A DNA stretch of 64,000 nucleotides from Bacteroidota bacterium (GCA_017860295.1 JAFNAS010000002.1:62001-126000); one strand, 5' to 3'; shown: positions 28,021 through 37,620, numbered from the stretch's first letter. Program-made: numbers and translations. The notes: generated by a model not told the origin, from the letters alone.

Positions 28021-29280
28021 TCAGTCATCCATAGCAATTTCGTCAAGGACTTCCGACCGATTAGAAGAACGATCACATTGCAAATAAGCCAATATTTTAT
28101 TCGAGTCTAAATGAGCATTACCTTTTCTACTTGCAGCAAGCATTTGTACGTCTTCCTCAATATTGAGCAAACCGGCACATCCGATTTGTTCGAAAAGCGA
28201 CTTTAGTTTCTCATTGTTACCAATATCACTTCGAATATAGCTGCTTAGTTTATCCAGCATCAAATATTTTTTATCCAATTTCCCCAGACCATACAATTCA
28301 TAAAGTTTTCGGCCTTCAGGCGTTCCATTGTTGGTAACAAAAAGAAAGGTTTTTAGCAACAAGATCCCGTCTACATATTCGCCCAGCATATAGCCTATTT
28401 TGGAATCGAAAATTCGATACTCTATCAAATAACGACGATCACCTGTGTATAAAACTATGGAAGAGCGGAACGACGCATCAAGCATCAAGTAAATTTCACT
28501 TTTCGACAAACAATCGAGCCGTTCGTTCATCCGATTAATCGCATGTTGTTGAATATATACATCTATTGGAGTATCACTCTGCTTATCGGACAGTCCTAAC
28601 ACTCCAGCATCTATTTTTCTTCCAAATGGACCTCCGATATGTTCAAACCACGAAAGACGATAAGCCTGACGTTTGCCATCGGATGTATTAAACGTCCTGG
28701 GATTCTGAACTTCTCCATGCAAATAAAAAACAGGGATAAAGCTCTGGTTCTTATCTTTTTTATGTTCATAGTTAAAATCTCCCCACGAAATCGTTGCACT
28801 ATAATCGAACAGATCGAGGCACAACATTTCCAAAACCACACATATCATATGATCCCCATTCGTCTTGATCGAAGGATCCATAATGGCCGACATACGCTGG
28901 TTAAACTCATGATTATACTTACAATCAAACTTCTGATAAGTTTGCAGGCTAACTACAACCGTCAGATAATCGAACAAGGTCACTGTCAGTTTTTCTGTTA
29001 TCTGAACCGTAAACAGATGTATCATGCGATTAAATCCTTTTCTGATTTCGCACATATCCCTTTCAGTTAGTCCGGGATAAGACCCGTTGACAATTTTAGG
29101 ATCCAACATCCGAAACCGATACAATACATCCAAAAAGAGAGGATTTAAGAGTTCCATCACTCCTTCTCCACCGACCTCATTGCATACCGTGCGAAATACA
29201 GAAAAGAACCTATTCTTCGCTTTCTCTCTTTCCAACCGGGCTTTATTCTGGATCAATTCTCTTTTGTTCATTTTTTTCAT
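28021..29280 (-). CDS. Protein of unknown function, paralogue of the gene at 26653
   Basis: A 419-residue protein from the ATG at 29278-29280 (MKKMNKRELIQNK); a GTG at 29340 would add 20 residues. The N-terminal 35 residues are Arg/Lys-rich and helical. It shares VYIQQHAINRMNERLDCL, TPEGRKLYELYGLGKLD, then MLDKLSSYIRSD, a GLLNIEEDVQ segment (LTNINSSDA in the other copy) and the closing VLDEIAMDD with its neighbour, in the same order and spacing. The rest has diverged. The two probably arose by an old duplication. Function unknown. Confidence 0.75.
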   Translation of the reverse strand: MKKMNKRELIQNKARLEREKAKNRFFSVFRTVCNEVGGEGVMELLNPLFLDVLYRFRMLDPKIVNGSYPGLTERDMCEIRKGFNRMIHLFTVQITEKLTVTLFDYLTVVVSLQTYQKFDCKYNHEFNQRMSAIMDPSIKTNGDHMICVVLEMLCLDLFDYSATISWGDFNYEHKKDKNQSFIPVFYLHGEVQNPRTFNTSDGKRQAYRLSWFEHIGGPFGRKIDAGVLGLSDKQSDTPIDVYIQQHAINRMNERLDCLSKSEIYLMLDASFRSSIVLYTGDRRYLIEYRIFDSKIGYMLGEYVDGILLLKTFLFVTNNGTPEGRKLYELYGLGKLDKKYLMLDKLSSYIRSDIGNNEKLKSLFEQIGCAGLLNIEEDVQMLAASRKGNAHLDSNKILAYLQCDRSSNRSEVLDEIAMDD

Positions 29281-29365
29281 AGGCAAAGAATCTTCAATTG
29301 GAATGCGATAGAATGTGAGGTGCTTTGCGTAGTACCCCACATTCAGGATAAGATAGTGACTGATT

Positions 29366-30103
29366 TTATTTGGACAAATCGGTAGTGGCTTTCTTACCGG
29401 CCGCCTTTTGGTAAGCGAGAGTACGGTTCAGATTCTCAATGTCTCCGTTTAACCCATCGATAAAATTGTCGTACATTGTATCCGTTTCGCTCAGTTCGGC
29501 CAGAGCATTTACGCGCCGTACGATTGCTTTATAGCTGGCATCCACCTCCTGACGAGCCTCCCGAACATTCGCCGATGGCTTTTGCTGTAGCTCCACATTA
29601 CGGGAGTTGAACAGTTGGTCATACTTTTCATTGACCGTATTCAAGGCTGTTATCCATTCGGCACCGGCAATAGTTGCCAAATCGCTCTTGTTGGGTTCGG
29701 ACGCATGAGCTGCCACCAGATTGCGGATGGCATTGGTTTCTTCCGCCTCCGTCTTCTCGCGCACGTTTCCGAATTGTGAAACCAGCTTTTTCAAATGGGC
29801 GGCCGCCTCACGACACTCCTGCCGGGGATGCCTCAGCCCCGATTCGATCAGAAAATTGTATCCACTGTAGTATTGTTCGCGTTCTTCGTCCAGAGTATTC
29901 ATCTCTATGGTACTGTTGCTGCCCTGAGCAACTACCATAGCGGAATGTTCGCCCGACAAAGCTTTTGAAAAAGAAGGATAGAGAGTCTCGAGTTTCAGCT
30001 TGGCAACTGTCTCTTGTTGGATCATCCGGTCGACCGCAGTCATCAGGTTCTCGTGTTGCTCATTTCTCAGGCGAGAAAGAGGAGCTTCTGTAATTTGCTT
30101 CAT
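29366..30103 (-). CDS. DUF6261-family protein
   Basis: A 245-residue, all-helical, charged soluble protein starting at the ATG at 30101-30103 (MKQITEAPLSRLRNEQHENL). The opening I-x-x-x-P-L-x-x-L-R-N-x-x-H-x-x-L pattern and the overall helical plan (EEREQYYSGYNFLIESGLRH, HLKKLVSQFGNV, EWITALNTVNEKYDQLFNSR) match a family of unknown function common in Bacteroidota. It contains long coiled-coil-like helices and no enzyme motif. It starts next to a GC-rich repeat array, which lies in its upstream region. Confidence 0.8.
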   Translation of the reverse strand: MKQITEAPLSRLRNEQHENLMTAVDRMIQQETVAKLKLETLYPSFSKALSGEHSAMVVAQGSNSTIEMNTLDEEREQYYSGYNFLIESGLRHPRQECREAAAHLKKLVSQFGNVREKTEAEETNAIRNLVAAHASEPNKSDLATIAGAEWITALNTVNEKYDQLFNSRNVELQQKPSANVREARQEVDASYKAIVRRVNALAELSETDTMYDNFIDGLNGDIENLNRTLAYQKAAGKKATTDLSK

Positions 30104-30226
30104 TGGCACTCATTTTTAATTGGTTAATATTTGAAATTGACATCACAAGTACAAATCAATAAAAAAACACGTCAACAGCATCAGATCATCAGCACAGCCC
30201 GTTTTCGGGCATCTATTCGTCCATCG

Positions 30227-30492
30227 CATTGTACTCCGACAATCGGAGTCAGGGGGGGGTATGCCGCGTTGTTGCCCGACAATTGTGCGAGGAGGGGGGG
30301 GGGGCAGCATTGTACCCCTACAATCTCATTCCCCGGCGGCAGATTGCCACATTGTACCCCTACAATATCGTTTCCCGGGGGTGGATTGTCACATTGCAGG
30401 CCTACAAGCACGCAAACCGGGGGCAGGAAATGCCATTGTACCCCTACAAGCACGTTTCCCGGAGCCGGACTGCCACATTGTAGGCCTACAAT
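30227..30492. repeat. GC-rich 42-bp repeat array, seven units with inverted-repeat cores
   Basis: A 17-base core, typically CATTGTACCCCTACAAT, starts at 30227, 30267, 30308, 30350, 30392, 30434 and 30476. Spacing is 40, 41, then a constant 42 bases. Each core is an inverted repeat (ATTGTA...TACAAT); the last, with GGCC in the middle, is a perfect palindrome. The linkers are related to each other (CCGG- and G-rich, with runs of up to 12 G). The array is much richer in G+C than its surroundings. Confidence 0.9.
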
Positions 30493-30769
30493 GCTTTTTT
30501 TTGCATTGCACAGGCCTATTATTCAACAACCGATCCACAAAAATATGAAATATGTTTTGATTGCAAAACATAATAAATCATTTTTTCACAATAAAACACC
30601 TCTATTTTTCAAATCAACCGATCATATTATTAAACAACATCCTATTTTCGGGTGTTTCGAAGAGACAACATTCCTCCACAAACAGAATATTTGCATCTAT
30701 TACCAAAGTGTTTATGCAATATTTTCAGATAAGCAACAACATCTTAACCACTTTGTAAGAACAAAAACA

Positions 30770-30777
30770 TATATTTG
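30770..30777 (+). promoter_or_regulatory. -7 box TATATTTG for the DJ-1/PfpI gene
   Basis: Matches TAnnTTTG; it would give a leader of about 150 bases. A TTTG at 30752-30755 is closer than the ideal spacing. Confidence 0.4.
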
Positions 30778-30930
30778 CAGAAACGAACAACTGCATCAGT
30801 GCATCAAAAAACAGATTATCGACCATCCAGAATTGGGATACCGACAAGTTGAATCAGCTGCCACAAACAGTAAAAACGGCATTAATTATACAAATCAACA
30901 AGAATGTTTCACCATTAAAATGTTTCGACC

Positions 30931-31509
30931 ATGAAGAAAAAGATTTTGTTCCTCACCGGCGATTTTGCCGAAGATTATGAAACGATGGTACCGTTTCAGA
31001 TGTTGGAGATGGTAGGTTATGAAGTACATGTGGTGTGTCCCGGAAAGAAAAAGGGCGACATGGTGAAAACCGCTATCCATGATTTTGAAGGCGATCAGAC
31101 CTACTCCGAAAAACCGGGTCATAATTTTGCCCTCACCTATAGCTTCGACGAGGTGACGGTAAGCGACTATCTCGGATTGGTGATTGCTGGCGGCCGCGCA
31201 CCCGAATACCTGCGCCTCAACGACAAGGTGATCGACATCGTGCGCTATTTCTTTAACCACAACAAGCCCGTAGCCGCCATCTGTCACGGCATTCAGATTC
31301 TCACCGCTGCCGATGTGGTAAAAGGTCGCAAACTGACCGCTTACCCTGCCGTAGGTCCCGAAGTAACACTGGCCGGAGGCGAATTCCACGCCATTGCAGC
31401 CGACAAAGCCTTTGTGGATGGCAATCTGGTCACCTCACCGGCATGGCCGGGTCACCCGGCGTTCATACGCGAGTTTCTGAAACTGTTGGGAGCTACTATC
31501 GAACTATAA
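30931..31509 (+). CDS. DJ-1/PfpI-family protein
   Basis: A 192-residue protein of the class I glutamine amidotransferase-like fold. [20 protein letters not shown] at the N-terminus carries the conserved Glu; the nucleophile elbow is [14 protein letters not shown] with Cys118 (about 114-127), and [12 protein letters not shown] supplies the family's GG-x-x-P segment. ITAYPAV-type and [11 protein letters not shown] segments complete the pocket. Family members include deglycases, chaperones, proteases and cyclic-imide hydrolases, so the activity is open. It is alone between the repeat region and a hairpin. Confidence 0.92.
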   Translation: MKKKILFLTGDFAEDYETMVPFQMLEMVGYEVHVVCPGKKKGDMVKTAIHDFEGDQTYSEKPGHNFALTYSFDEVTVSDYLGLVIAGGRAPEYLRLNDKVIDIVRYFFNHNKPVAAICHGIQILTAADVVKGRKLTAYPAVGPEVTLAGGEFHAIAADKAFVDGNLVTSPAWPGHPAFIREFLKLLGATIEL

Positions 31510-31526
31510 ATTGTTCATCGAAAGAC

Positions 31527-31585
31527 ATTATTCACCGAAAGACGCGGATATTTTCTGTGCAAATCCGTTTCTTTCGGTGAATAAT
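31527..31585. terminator. Long hairpin between convergent pfpI-type and dinB genes
   Basis: ATTATTCACCGAAAGA (31527-31542) pairs exactly with TCTTTCGGTGAATAAT (31570-31585); the loop itself has CGGAT/ATCCG pairing. There is no T-run, so it may be a bidirectional barrier rather than a classical terminator. Confidence 0.6.
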
Positions 31586-31590
31586 GCAAA

Positions 31591-32661
31591 TCAAAACAAG
31601 TCCAATTGCAGTTGTATCGATTTCCGGTTGGTGCTCTCGGCAGCATTACTGATACCCAACCCGAGCAGACGCACTTTCTGTCCACCCAAATCAGCGGCAC
31701 GGAGAATGCTTTTGGCCGTCGTCCAAAGTTGTTGAAAATCTTTTACAACCTCGGGTAAGGTACGGCTACGGGTAATGATGCGAAAGTCGGCAAACTTGAT
31801 TTTCACCGTCACCGTACGGCCGAAAAACTGCTCTTTCTCCATCCGTTTTATCACCTCGAGAGCCACCTGATAAAGTTCCAGTTGCAAGTGTAACACAGAA
31901 TCCTTATCCCGATCGAACGTACTTTCGGCGCTTACCGATTTGGTAATCCTATCCGATTCCACTTCCCGGTAATCGAGACCACGAGCATTCAGATAGTATT
32001 GATGACCGGCCTTGCCGAACAGTTGCACCAGCTCCGGTTCCGAACGTTGTTTAAGATCGGCTCCCGTGTAGATTCGGTGCCGATGCATCTTTTCCGCCGT
32101 CACCTTCCCCACCCCGAAAAACTGTTCTACCTTCAATGTTTCCACAAACTTTTCAGCAACCTGAGGACGTACGACAAAGAGTCCGTCGGGTTTGCGGTAA
32201 TCAGAAGCTATTTTAGCCAGAAACTTATTGAACGAGACGCCTGCCGATGCGGTCAGACCGGTTTCCTCTTTGATCCGTTGTTTGATTTCGCGCGCTATGA
32301 TGGTTGCCGAAGGATTTCCTTTCTTATTATCCGTCACATCCAGAAAAGCCTCATCAAGCGACAAAGGCTCTACCAGGTCGGTATAATCGAGAAAAATCTG
32401 CATGATTTGATGAGATACCGAATGATACACCTCAAAACGCGGCGGTGCAAAAATAAGCTGCGGACACTTTTTCAACGCCATGGTAGAGGCCATCGCCGAA
32501 CGAACACCATACCGACGCGCCTCGTAACTGGCAGCCGCCACCACACCACGCGATTCGGGATACCCAACGGCCAACGGTTTGCCCCGATAATCGGGATTAT
32601 CCCGTTGTTCGACAGAGGCGTAGAAGGCATCCATATCGATATGTATGATTTTTCGCACCAT
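31591..32661 (-). CDS. dinB: DNA polymerase IV (Y-family)
   Basis: A 356-residue translesion polymerase. Motifs: IIHIDMDAFYASVEQRDNPD (5-24) with the first metal Asp, YEARRYGVRSAM, the catalytic SLDEAFLDVT (about 100-109), ASAGVSFNKFLAKIAS (about 134-149), the HhH region FFGVGKVTAEKMHRHRIYT, and the little-finger domain after about residue 240. I start at the ATG at 32659-32661, which begins the normal family N-terminus. It ends in QLDLF, which matches the clamp-binding QLxLF consensus, so it should be recruited by the DNA polymerase III beta clamp. Likely function is bypass of damaged bases. Confidence 0.96.
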   Translation of the reverse strand: MVRKIIHIDMDAFYASVEQRDNPDYRGKPLAVGYPESRGVVAAASYEARRYGVRSAMASTMALKKCPQLIFAPPRFEVYHSVSHQIMQIFLDYTDLVEPLSLDEAFLDVTDNKKGNPSATIIAREIKQRIKEETGLTASAGVSFNKFLAKIASDYRKPDGLFVVRPQVAEKFVETLKVEQFFGVGKVTAEKMHRHRIYTGADLKQRSEPELVQLFGKAGHQYYLNARGLDYREVESDRITKSVSAESTFDRDKDSVLHLQLELYQVALEVIKRMEKEQFFGRTVTVKIKFADFRIITRSRTLPEVVKDFQQLWTTAKSILRAADLGGQKVRLLGLGISNAAESTNRKSIQLQLDLF

Positions 32662-32677
32662 GCTTTTCAATGCATCA

Positions 32678-32685
32678 CAAAGATA
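32678..32685 (-). promoter_or_regulatory. -7 box TATCTTTG for dinB
   Basis: Matches TAnnTTTG on the minus strand, 16 bases before the start. I saw no clear SOS box. Confidence 0.5.
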
Positions 32686-32914
32686 AATATTTCATACGAC
32701 AATCATCTTCTCATCTCAAGATGTAGCGACTCATGTTGCTGAAAATTATTCAATGCTCCTGAATATTGTGAAGCAACAGGTGAGCTTCAGCACCTCCTTT
32801 TTTTTCTCCACAACAAGGTCTCTCTGCTCCTTTGATTATTGACATTCGCCTGTTTGTTTTGATATTTTTGGTCTGAAGGATACGAGTCGGCCTGCGATTA
32901 CAGAAATATTTCTT

Positions 32915-32922
32915 TAATTTTG
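32915..32922 (+). promoter_or_regulatory. -7 box TAATTTTG for the FucO-like gene
   Basis: Matches TAnnTTTG, 57 bases before the ATG at 32980. The -33 element is not clear. Confidence 0.4.
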
Positions 32923-32979
32923 TCGATACAGACGCAAGAGCATACTCATTCACAACAATCACACTATTTTCAATTAATT

Positions 32980-34137
32980 ATGGCTATACAAAGAATTGTA
33001 CTGAACGAAGTTTCTTACTTCGGGCCCAGTGCGAGAACGGTCATTCCGACCGAAGTAGCTCGCAGAGGTTTCAAAAAAGCATTGGTAGTAACAGACAAAG
33101 ATCTGATGAAATTCGGCATCGCACAAAAAGTGATCGATGTGCTGGCAGGAGCTAATATTCCCTACGAAGTTTACGACGAAATCAAGCCCAATCCTACCGT
33201 CACCAACGTACAGGATGGTGTAACGGCGTTCAAAAAGAGCGGAGCCGATTTCATGGTAGCTATCGGAGGCGGTTCCTCTATCGATACGTCAAAAGCCATC
33301 GGCATCATCATCAACAATCCGGAGTTTGCCGATGTGGTTTCGCTCGAAGGCGTTGCCGATACAAAAAAAGCGTCCATTCCGGTTATTGCTGTTGCAACAA
33401 CAGCCGGAACAGCAGCCGAAGTAACCATCAACTACGTAATTACCGACGAAGCCAATAAAAAGAAAATGGTATGCGTCGACCCCAACGATATTCCTTGTCT
33501 TGCAATTATCGATGCCGAACTGATGACCTCCATGCCTAAAGGGTTGACCGCCTCTACCGGTATGGACGCACTGACTCACGCTATCGAAGGCTACATCACC
33601 AAAGGAGCCTGGACCATCAGCGACATGTTCGAACTGAAAGCCATCGAACTGATTGCGAAGCATCTGAAAACAGCTGTCGATGAACCCAATAACCTCGAAG
33701 CCCGCGACGGGATGGCCGTGGCTCAATATGTTGCCGGTATGGGATTTTCCAATGTCGGTTTAGGGGTTGTGCACGGCATGGCGCATCCGCTCGGAGCTTT
33801 CTACGATACACCTCACGGAGTTGCTAACGCACTGTTATTGCCTTACGTAATGGAATACAACATGCCGTCTGCGATCGCAAAATACCGCGATATTGCCGTG
33901 GCAATGGGAGTTGACGTGGCAGGTTTGAGCGACGAAGAAGCTGCAAAAGCTGCGGTAAAAGCGGTAAAAGATCTTTCTGTTTCAATCAATATTCCGCAAA
34001 AACTGAGCGCTATCGGCGTGAAGGAAGAAGACCTGCAAGCTCTTGCAGTTTCTGCTTTCAACGACGTATGTACTCCTGGCAATCCGCGTGAAGCCAGCGT
34101 AGAAGATATTTTAGCCATTTACAAAAGTGCTTTTTGA
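32980..34137 (+). CDS. fucO: Iron-dependent alcohol dehydrogenase, lactaldehyde reductase type
   Basis: A 385-residue group III alcohol dehydrogenase. It is strikingly close to the lactaldehyde/propanediol oxidoreductase FucO over its whole length: KALVVTDKDL, IGGGSSIDTSKAIGIIINNP (NAD site), TTAGTAAEVTINYVITDE, TGMDALTHAIEGYITKGAW and the metal-binding VHGMAHPLGAFYDTPHGVAN with two His. The start MAIQRIVLNEVSYFGP fits the family. The likely reaction is reduction of lactaldehyde to 1,2-propanediol during fucose or rhamnose fermentation, but no fucose genes are nearby, so a general alcohol/aldehyde role is also possible. Confidence 0.9.
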   Translation: MAIQRIVLNEVSYFGPSARTVIPTEVARRGFKKALVVTDKDLMKFGIAQKVIDVLAGANIPYEVYDEIKPNPTVTNVQDGVTAFKKSGADFMVAIGGGSSIDTSKAIGIIINNPEFADVVSLEGVADTKKASIPVIAVATTAGTAAEVTINYVITDEANKKKMVCVDPNDIPCLAIIDAELMTSMPKGLTASTGMDALTHAIEGYITKGAWTISDMFELKAIELIAKHLKTAVDEPNNLEARDGMAVAQYVAGMGFSNVGLGVVHGMAHPLGAFYDTPHGVANALLLPYVMEYNMPSAIAKYRDIAVAMGVDVAGLSDEEAAKAAVKAVKDLSVSINIPQKLSAIGVKEEDLQALAVSAFNDVCTPGNPREASVEDILAIYKSAF

Positions 34138-34160
34138 TTTCACTTTCAGGCAAAAACAAG

Positions 34161-34199
34161 AATCCCGCAATTACTTCAAAAACAATTGCGGGATTTTTT
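34161..34199 (+). terminator. Rho-independent terminator of the FucO-like gene
   Basis: AATCCCGCAATT pairs with AATTGCGGGATT around an 11-base loop, followed by T. Confidence 0.9.
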
Positions 34200-34295
34200 A
34201 TCGATCAATGGAAACGCAAATGATTATTCTACCAACTCATTATTGCCGAAAATCGTGCTATTTTATGAGAATTTGCAGCATTTGCGTCTTCACCA

Positions 34296-36782
34296 TTATT
34301 CCTGAAAATAGACACGCTTAACTCGCCGTGACACATTAGTCAACAGCTCGTATGAAATAGTACCGACCGTGTCGGCCAGTTCGCTGATGGAACGTCCGGT
34401 GCCGAAAATTTCAGCAGTATCACCTTCGTGCACTTCCATGCCGGTAACATCAATCATGGCTACATCCATGCATATATTTCCGACTACCGGAGCCAGTTTT
34501 CCGTTAATCAACACCTTACCCACACCATTTCCGAAGCGACGGTCGAAACCATCCGCATAACCCAACGGCAATACGGCAATCTCGCTATCATGTTCCAACA
34601 CTCCGCGACGGCTATAACCCACTGTTTCGCCAGCCTTCACCTTACGCACCTGCAACACGGTAGTCTTGAGTGTGCAAACCGTCTCCATCTCGGGCGAATT
34701 CACAGCGCTGATACTGTACAACCCGATGCCAAGTCGTACCATATCAAATTGAAATTCAGGGAAACGCTCAATGCCCGGCGAATTGAGGATATGGCGCAGG
34801 AACGAATAGCCAATGCCATTCTGTAAGGTATCGGCACAATATTTAAAGAGATCGATTTGTTGGTGAGTAAAATCATCGAAAGCTGGGCTATCGGCACCGG
34901 CAAGATGCGAAAATATCGACTGCACCTGCACTGTTTCCTGATCTTTCAGAATGTGCACCAGTTCGTCCATGTCCGGTTTCTCAAAACCAAGGCGGTGCAT
35001 TCCGCTATCGATTTTAACGTGAATCGGATAGTGGCTCTCGCCATGACGCACTGCCGCTTTGATAAACGCATTCAGCAAACTAAAGCTATATATTTCAGGT
35101 TCTAATTGGTATTCAAACAAGAGATTAAAGCTGTTCGGCTCCGGATTCATTACCATAATGGGCAAAGTAATTCCTTCGCGGCGCAACTCAACTCCTTCGT
35201 CGGCCACTGCTACTGCCAAATAATCGCACCGATGATGCTGTAACGTTTTAGCCACCTCAACGGCACCGCTTCCGTAGGCAAATGCTTTCACCATGCAAAC
35301 AATTTTGGTTTCGTGGCGTAGTTTAGAACGGAAGTAGTTGAAATTATGCACCAACGCACTTAAGTTCACCTCAAGCGTGGTTTGATGAGTGACATTCTCG
35401 ATCTGTTCCGATATTTGTTCGAAATGATAATTACGCGAACCTTTCAGCAACACCACCTCGTTTTTCAACGCTTTCCACCGACCCGACTGCAAAAACGATT
35501 CGGTGGTATTGAAACACTCTTTCTGAGGCATTCCGAACTTATCGAGATGTTTTGAAATTTCGGTTCCGATTCCGATCAGGCGGTTGATTCCGCTCTCCTG
35601 CACCAGATTGGCAATATTGGCATACAACTTAGCAGCAGCTTCGCCACTTTGCAAAATATCCGATAACACGAGCGTCATATTCATCTGCTTATCAGCAGCC
35701 TGCCGACGGGCAAAATCGAGCGCTATGTTCAACGAATTGATGTCGGCATTGTAACTATCGTTAATCACCAGACAGTCGTTGCGCCCCTCCTTGACTTCCA
35801 GGCGCATGGCTACCGGCTCCAGCTGTTTCATACGGGCGGCAATCAACTGTGTATCGAGGGTTTTGTGTTCGATTACCTGTGCCTGCAAAATCCAGGCGGC
35901 AAGACAATGCAAACTATTCTCTACCGAAGCATCGTCGGTAAATGGAATACTGTAAACAATAGTCTCTTCGCCAAACTTACATGTCATGGTACTTACTTTG
36001 CCTATTTTATCTATTCCCAGCACCTGCAAATCGCAAAGCTGATCGTATCCCCAAACAAACCGATGACACCGCAAACCAGATTCCAAAATACATTTTTCGA
36101 CTACCGCATGATCTTTGCAGGAAATAAGCCATTGAGCATCGGCAAACAGCAACAATTTTTCGCGGCATTTTTCAATAAGCGACGTAAAATTTTCCTGATG
36201 CGCCTGCCCGATATTGGTCATGATGCCAATGGTAGGCCGAATAATATGTTCGAGCCGTTCAATTTCTCCTTTCCGAGAGATACCGGCTTCAAAAATGCCA
36301 AGGTTATTTTGTTCGTTAATTTGCCACACCGACAACGGAACACCGATTTGCGAATTGTAACTCCGAGGCGAACGCACGGTATTGTAATCGGCATGCAACA
36401 GTTGCGAAAGCCACTCTTTAACAATGGTTTTCCCGTTACTTCCCGTAATGCCAATCACCGGCAACGAAAAGTGGTTGCGGTGAAATGCCGCCAATTGCTG
36501 CAACGCCTGCAACGTATCATTTACAATCAGGAAACTGGCATCCGACATAGAATCAAAATCCGACTGAAAGTCGCTCACTACGAAATGACGTACTCCGTGA
36601 TTATAAAGATCGCGGACATACCGGTGGCCGTCGTTACTGGCGGAACGTAAAGCGAAAAAGAGTGTGTCGTCAGGAAAAATCAACGAACGACTGTCCGTCA
36701 AAAGGCGGCTGATATTGCCCTCGGTACGCAAAAGCGACTTTCCCCCGAGTAGTTGGGCAATATGAAAAAACGAATAAGTCAT
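34296..36782 (-). CDS. murF-alr: Bifunctional MurF ligase / alanine racemase
   Basis: An 828-residue fusion typical of Bacteroidota. Residues 1-450 are UDP-N-acetylmuramoyl-tripeptide:D-Ala-D-Ala ligase, with LLTDSRSL, the ATP loop GITGSNGKTIVKEW (111-124), SYNSQIGVPLSVW, and DSYNADINSLNIAL. Residues 460-828 are an alanine racemase, with LEVNLSALVHNFNYFR, the PLP-lysine motif MVKAFAYGSG (about 488-497), MHRLGF and the catalytic Tyr region VRLGIGLYS. One protein thus makes D-Ala and finishes the UDP-MurNAc-pentapeptide. The ligase half lacks the KDGGG-type extension of some MurFs and may be less conserved, but the ATP loop is intact. It stands apart from other mur genes. Confidence 0.95.
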   Translation of the reverse strand: MTYSFFHIAQLLGGKSLLRTEGNISRLLTDSRSLIFPDDTLFFALRSASNDGHRYVRDLYNHGVRHFVVSDFQSDFDSMSDASFLIVNDTLQALQQLAAFHRNHFSLPVIGITGSNGKTIVKEWLSQLLHADYNTVRSPRSYNSQIGVPLSVWQINEQNNLGIFEAGISRKGEIERLEHIIRPTIGIMTNIGQAHQENFTSLIEKCREKLLLFADAQWLISCKDHAVVEKCILESGLRCHRFVWGYDQLCDLQVLGIDKIGKVSTMTCKFGEETIVYSIPFTDDASVENSLHCLAAWILQAQVIEHKTLDTQLIAARMKQLEPVAMRLEVKEGRNDCLVINDSYNADINSLNIALDFARRQAADKQMNMTLVLSDILQSGEAAAKLYANIANLVQESGINRLIGIGTEISKHLDKFGMPQKECFNTTESFLQSGRWKALKNEVVLLKGSRNYHFEQISEQIENVTHQTTLEVNLSALVHNFNYFRSKLRHETKIVCMVKAFAYGSGAVEVAKTLQHHRCDYLAVAVADEGVELRREGITLPIMVMNPEPNSFNLLFEYQLEPEIYSFSLLNAFIKAAVRHGESHYPIHVKIDSGMHRLGFEKPDMDELVHILKDQETVQVQSIFSHLAGADSPAFDDFTHQQIDLFKYCADTLQNGIGYSFLRHILNSPGIERFPEFQFDMVRLGIGLYSISAVNSPEMETVCTLKTTVLQVRKVKAGETVGYSRRGVLEHDSEIAVLPLGYADGFDRRFGNGVGKVLINGKLAPVVGNICMDVAMIDVTGMEVHEGDTAEIFGTGRSISELADTVGTISYELLTNVSRRVKRVYFQE

Positions 36783-36951
36783 TGAAATTTACAATTTTCG
36801 ATTTGGAAATTTGGGGATGTGGAGATTTGAAAATGCAAAAACGTCATGAGATTAAAGTCCAAAATAGCTTTCCTGCAATTTTGACTACCACCAACGAATA
36901 GACACTCTGATTTGGATCATCTTCACATTCTCAAATCCTCAAATTCTCATA

Positions 36952-37620
36952 TTAATATTCTCTTGCTCCGAAAATAGAGCTACCGACACGCACCATGGTA
37001 CTGCCCTCCTCCACCGCTATGCGGTAGTCATCGGACATTCCCATCGACAACGTATCGAAATAGGGTTGATCTTTGAAGTAAGCGATTTTGATTTGATCGA
37101 AGAGTGTTTTGAGAGAACGAAACTCGGCATGTACCTGTGCCTCATCGTCCGTAAAAGTTGCCATTCCCATCAGGCCGCGAATCCGAACCGAAGTCAGTTC
37201 GCCCCACTTACCGGCTGCAAAAATAGTTGTCAGTTCTTCAGGAGAAAACCCGAATTTGGTTGTTTCCTGCGCAATATGCACCTGCAATAAACAGTCGATT
37301 ACACGACCTGATTTTGCAGCCTGTCTGTCAATCTCTTCCAGTAAACGATACGAATCCACACTGTGAATCAGCGAAACAAAAGGAGCAATATACTTAATTT
37401 TATTAGTTTGAAGATGACCAATGAAGTGCCAAACAATATCTTTTGGTAAGGTTTCCTGTTTGCGAGAAACCTCCTGCACTTTATTTTCTCCAAAAACGCG
37501 CGCACCTGCTTCATAAGCCTCTAAAATAGATTCGTTCGGATGAAATTTGGAGACGCATACCAACGTTACATGCGAAGGCAGTGTTGCTCTGATAGCTTTC
37601 AAATTATCTGCAATCGACAT
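36952..37620 (-). CDS. YggS/PROSC-family PLP-binding protein
   Basis: A 222-residue single-domain PLP protein involved in B6 homeostasis. VTLVCVSKFHPNESILEAYE carries the PLP lysine (about residue 25), followed by FGENKVQEVSRKQ (about 43-55), WHFIGHLQTNKIKYI (about 64-78), SVRIRGLMGMATF and LSMGMSDDYRIAVEEGSTMV with VRVGSSIFGAREY at the end. It has no catalytic function of its own in known members. It lies downstream of DUF4494 (49 bases) on the same strand. Confidence 0.95.
   Translation of the reverse strand: MSIADNLKAIRATLPSHVTLVCVSKFHPNESILEAYEAGARVFGENKVQEVSRKQETLPKDIVWHFIGHLQTNKIKYIAPFVSLIHSVDSYRLLEEIDRQAAKSGRVIDCLLQVHIAQETTKFGFSPEELTTIFAAGKWGELTSVRIRGLMGMATFTDDEAQVHAEFRSLKTLFDQIKIAYFKDQPYFDTLSMGMSDDYRIAVEEGSTMVRVGSSIFGAREY

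Larger units (their letters stand above)
30104..30930. other. 827-bp divergent region with a repeat array; no gene seen
   Basis: The left half holds a GC-rich 7-unit repeat array (30227-30492), the right half is AT-rich and contains a candidate -7 box at 30770. A long plus-strand frame runs through it but is produced by the repeats, has no family features and I do not accept it. Confidence 0.7.

Noticed and set aside
30227-30492. CRISPR array
   Set aside because: The cores are only 17 bases and palindromic, the linkers resemble one another, and there are no cas genes.
30131-30934. Long plus-strand frame through the GC-rich repeat array
   Set aside because: Its repeated CTPTI-type residues are produced by the 42-base repeat, it has poly-G stretches and AT-rich ends, and matches no protein family.
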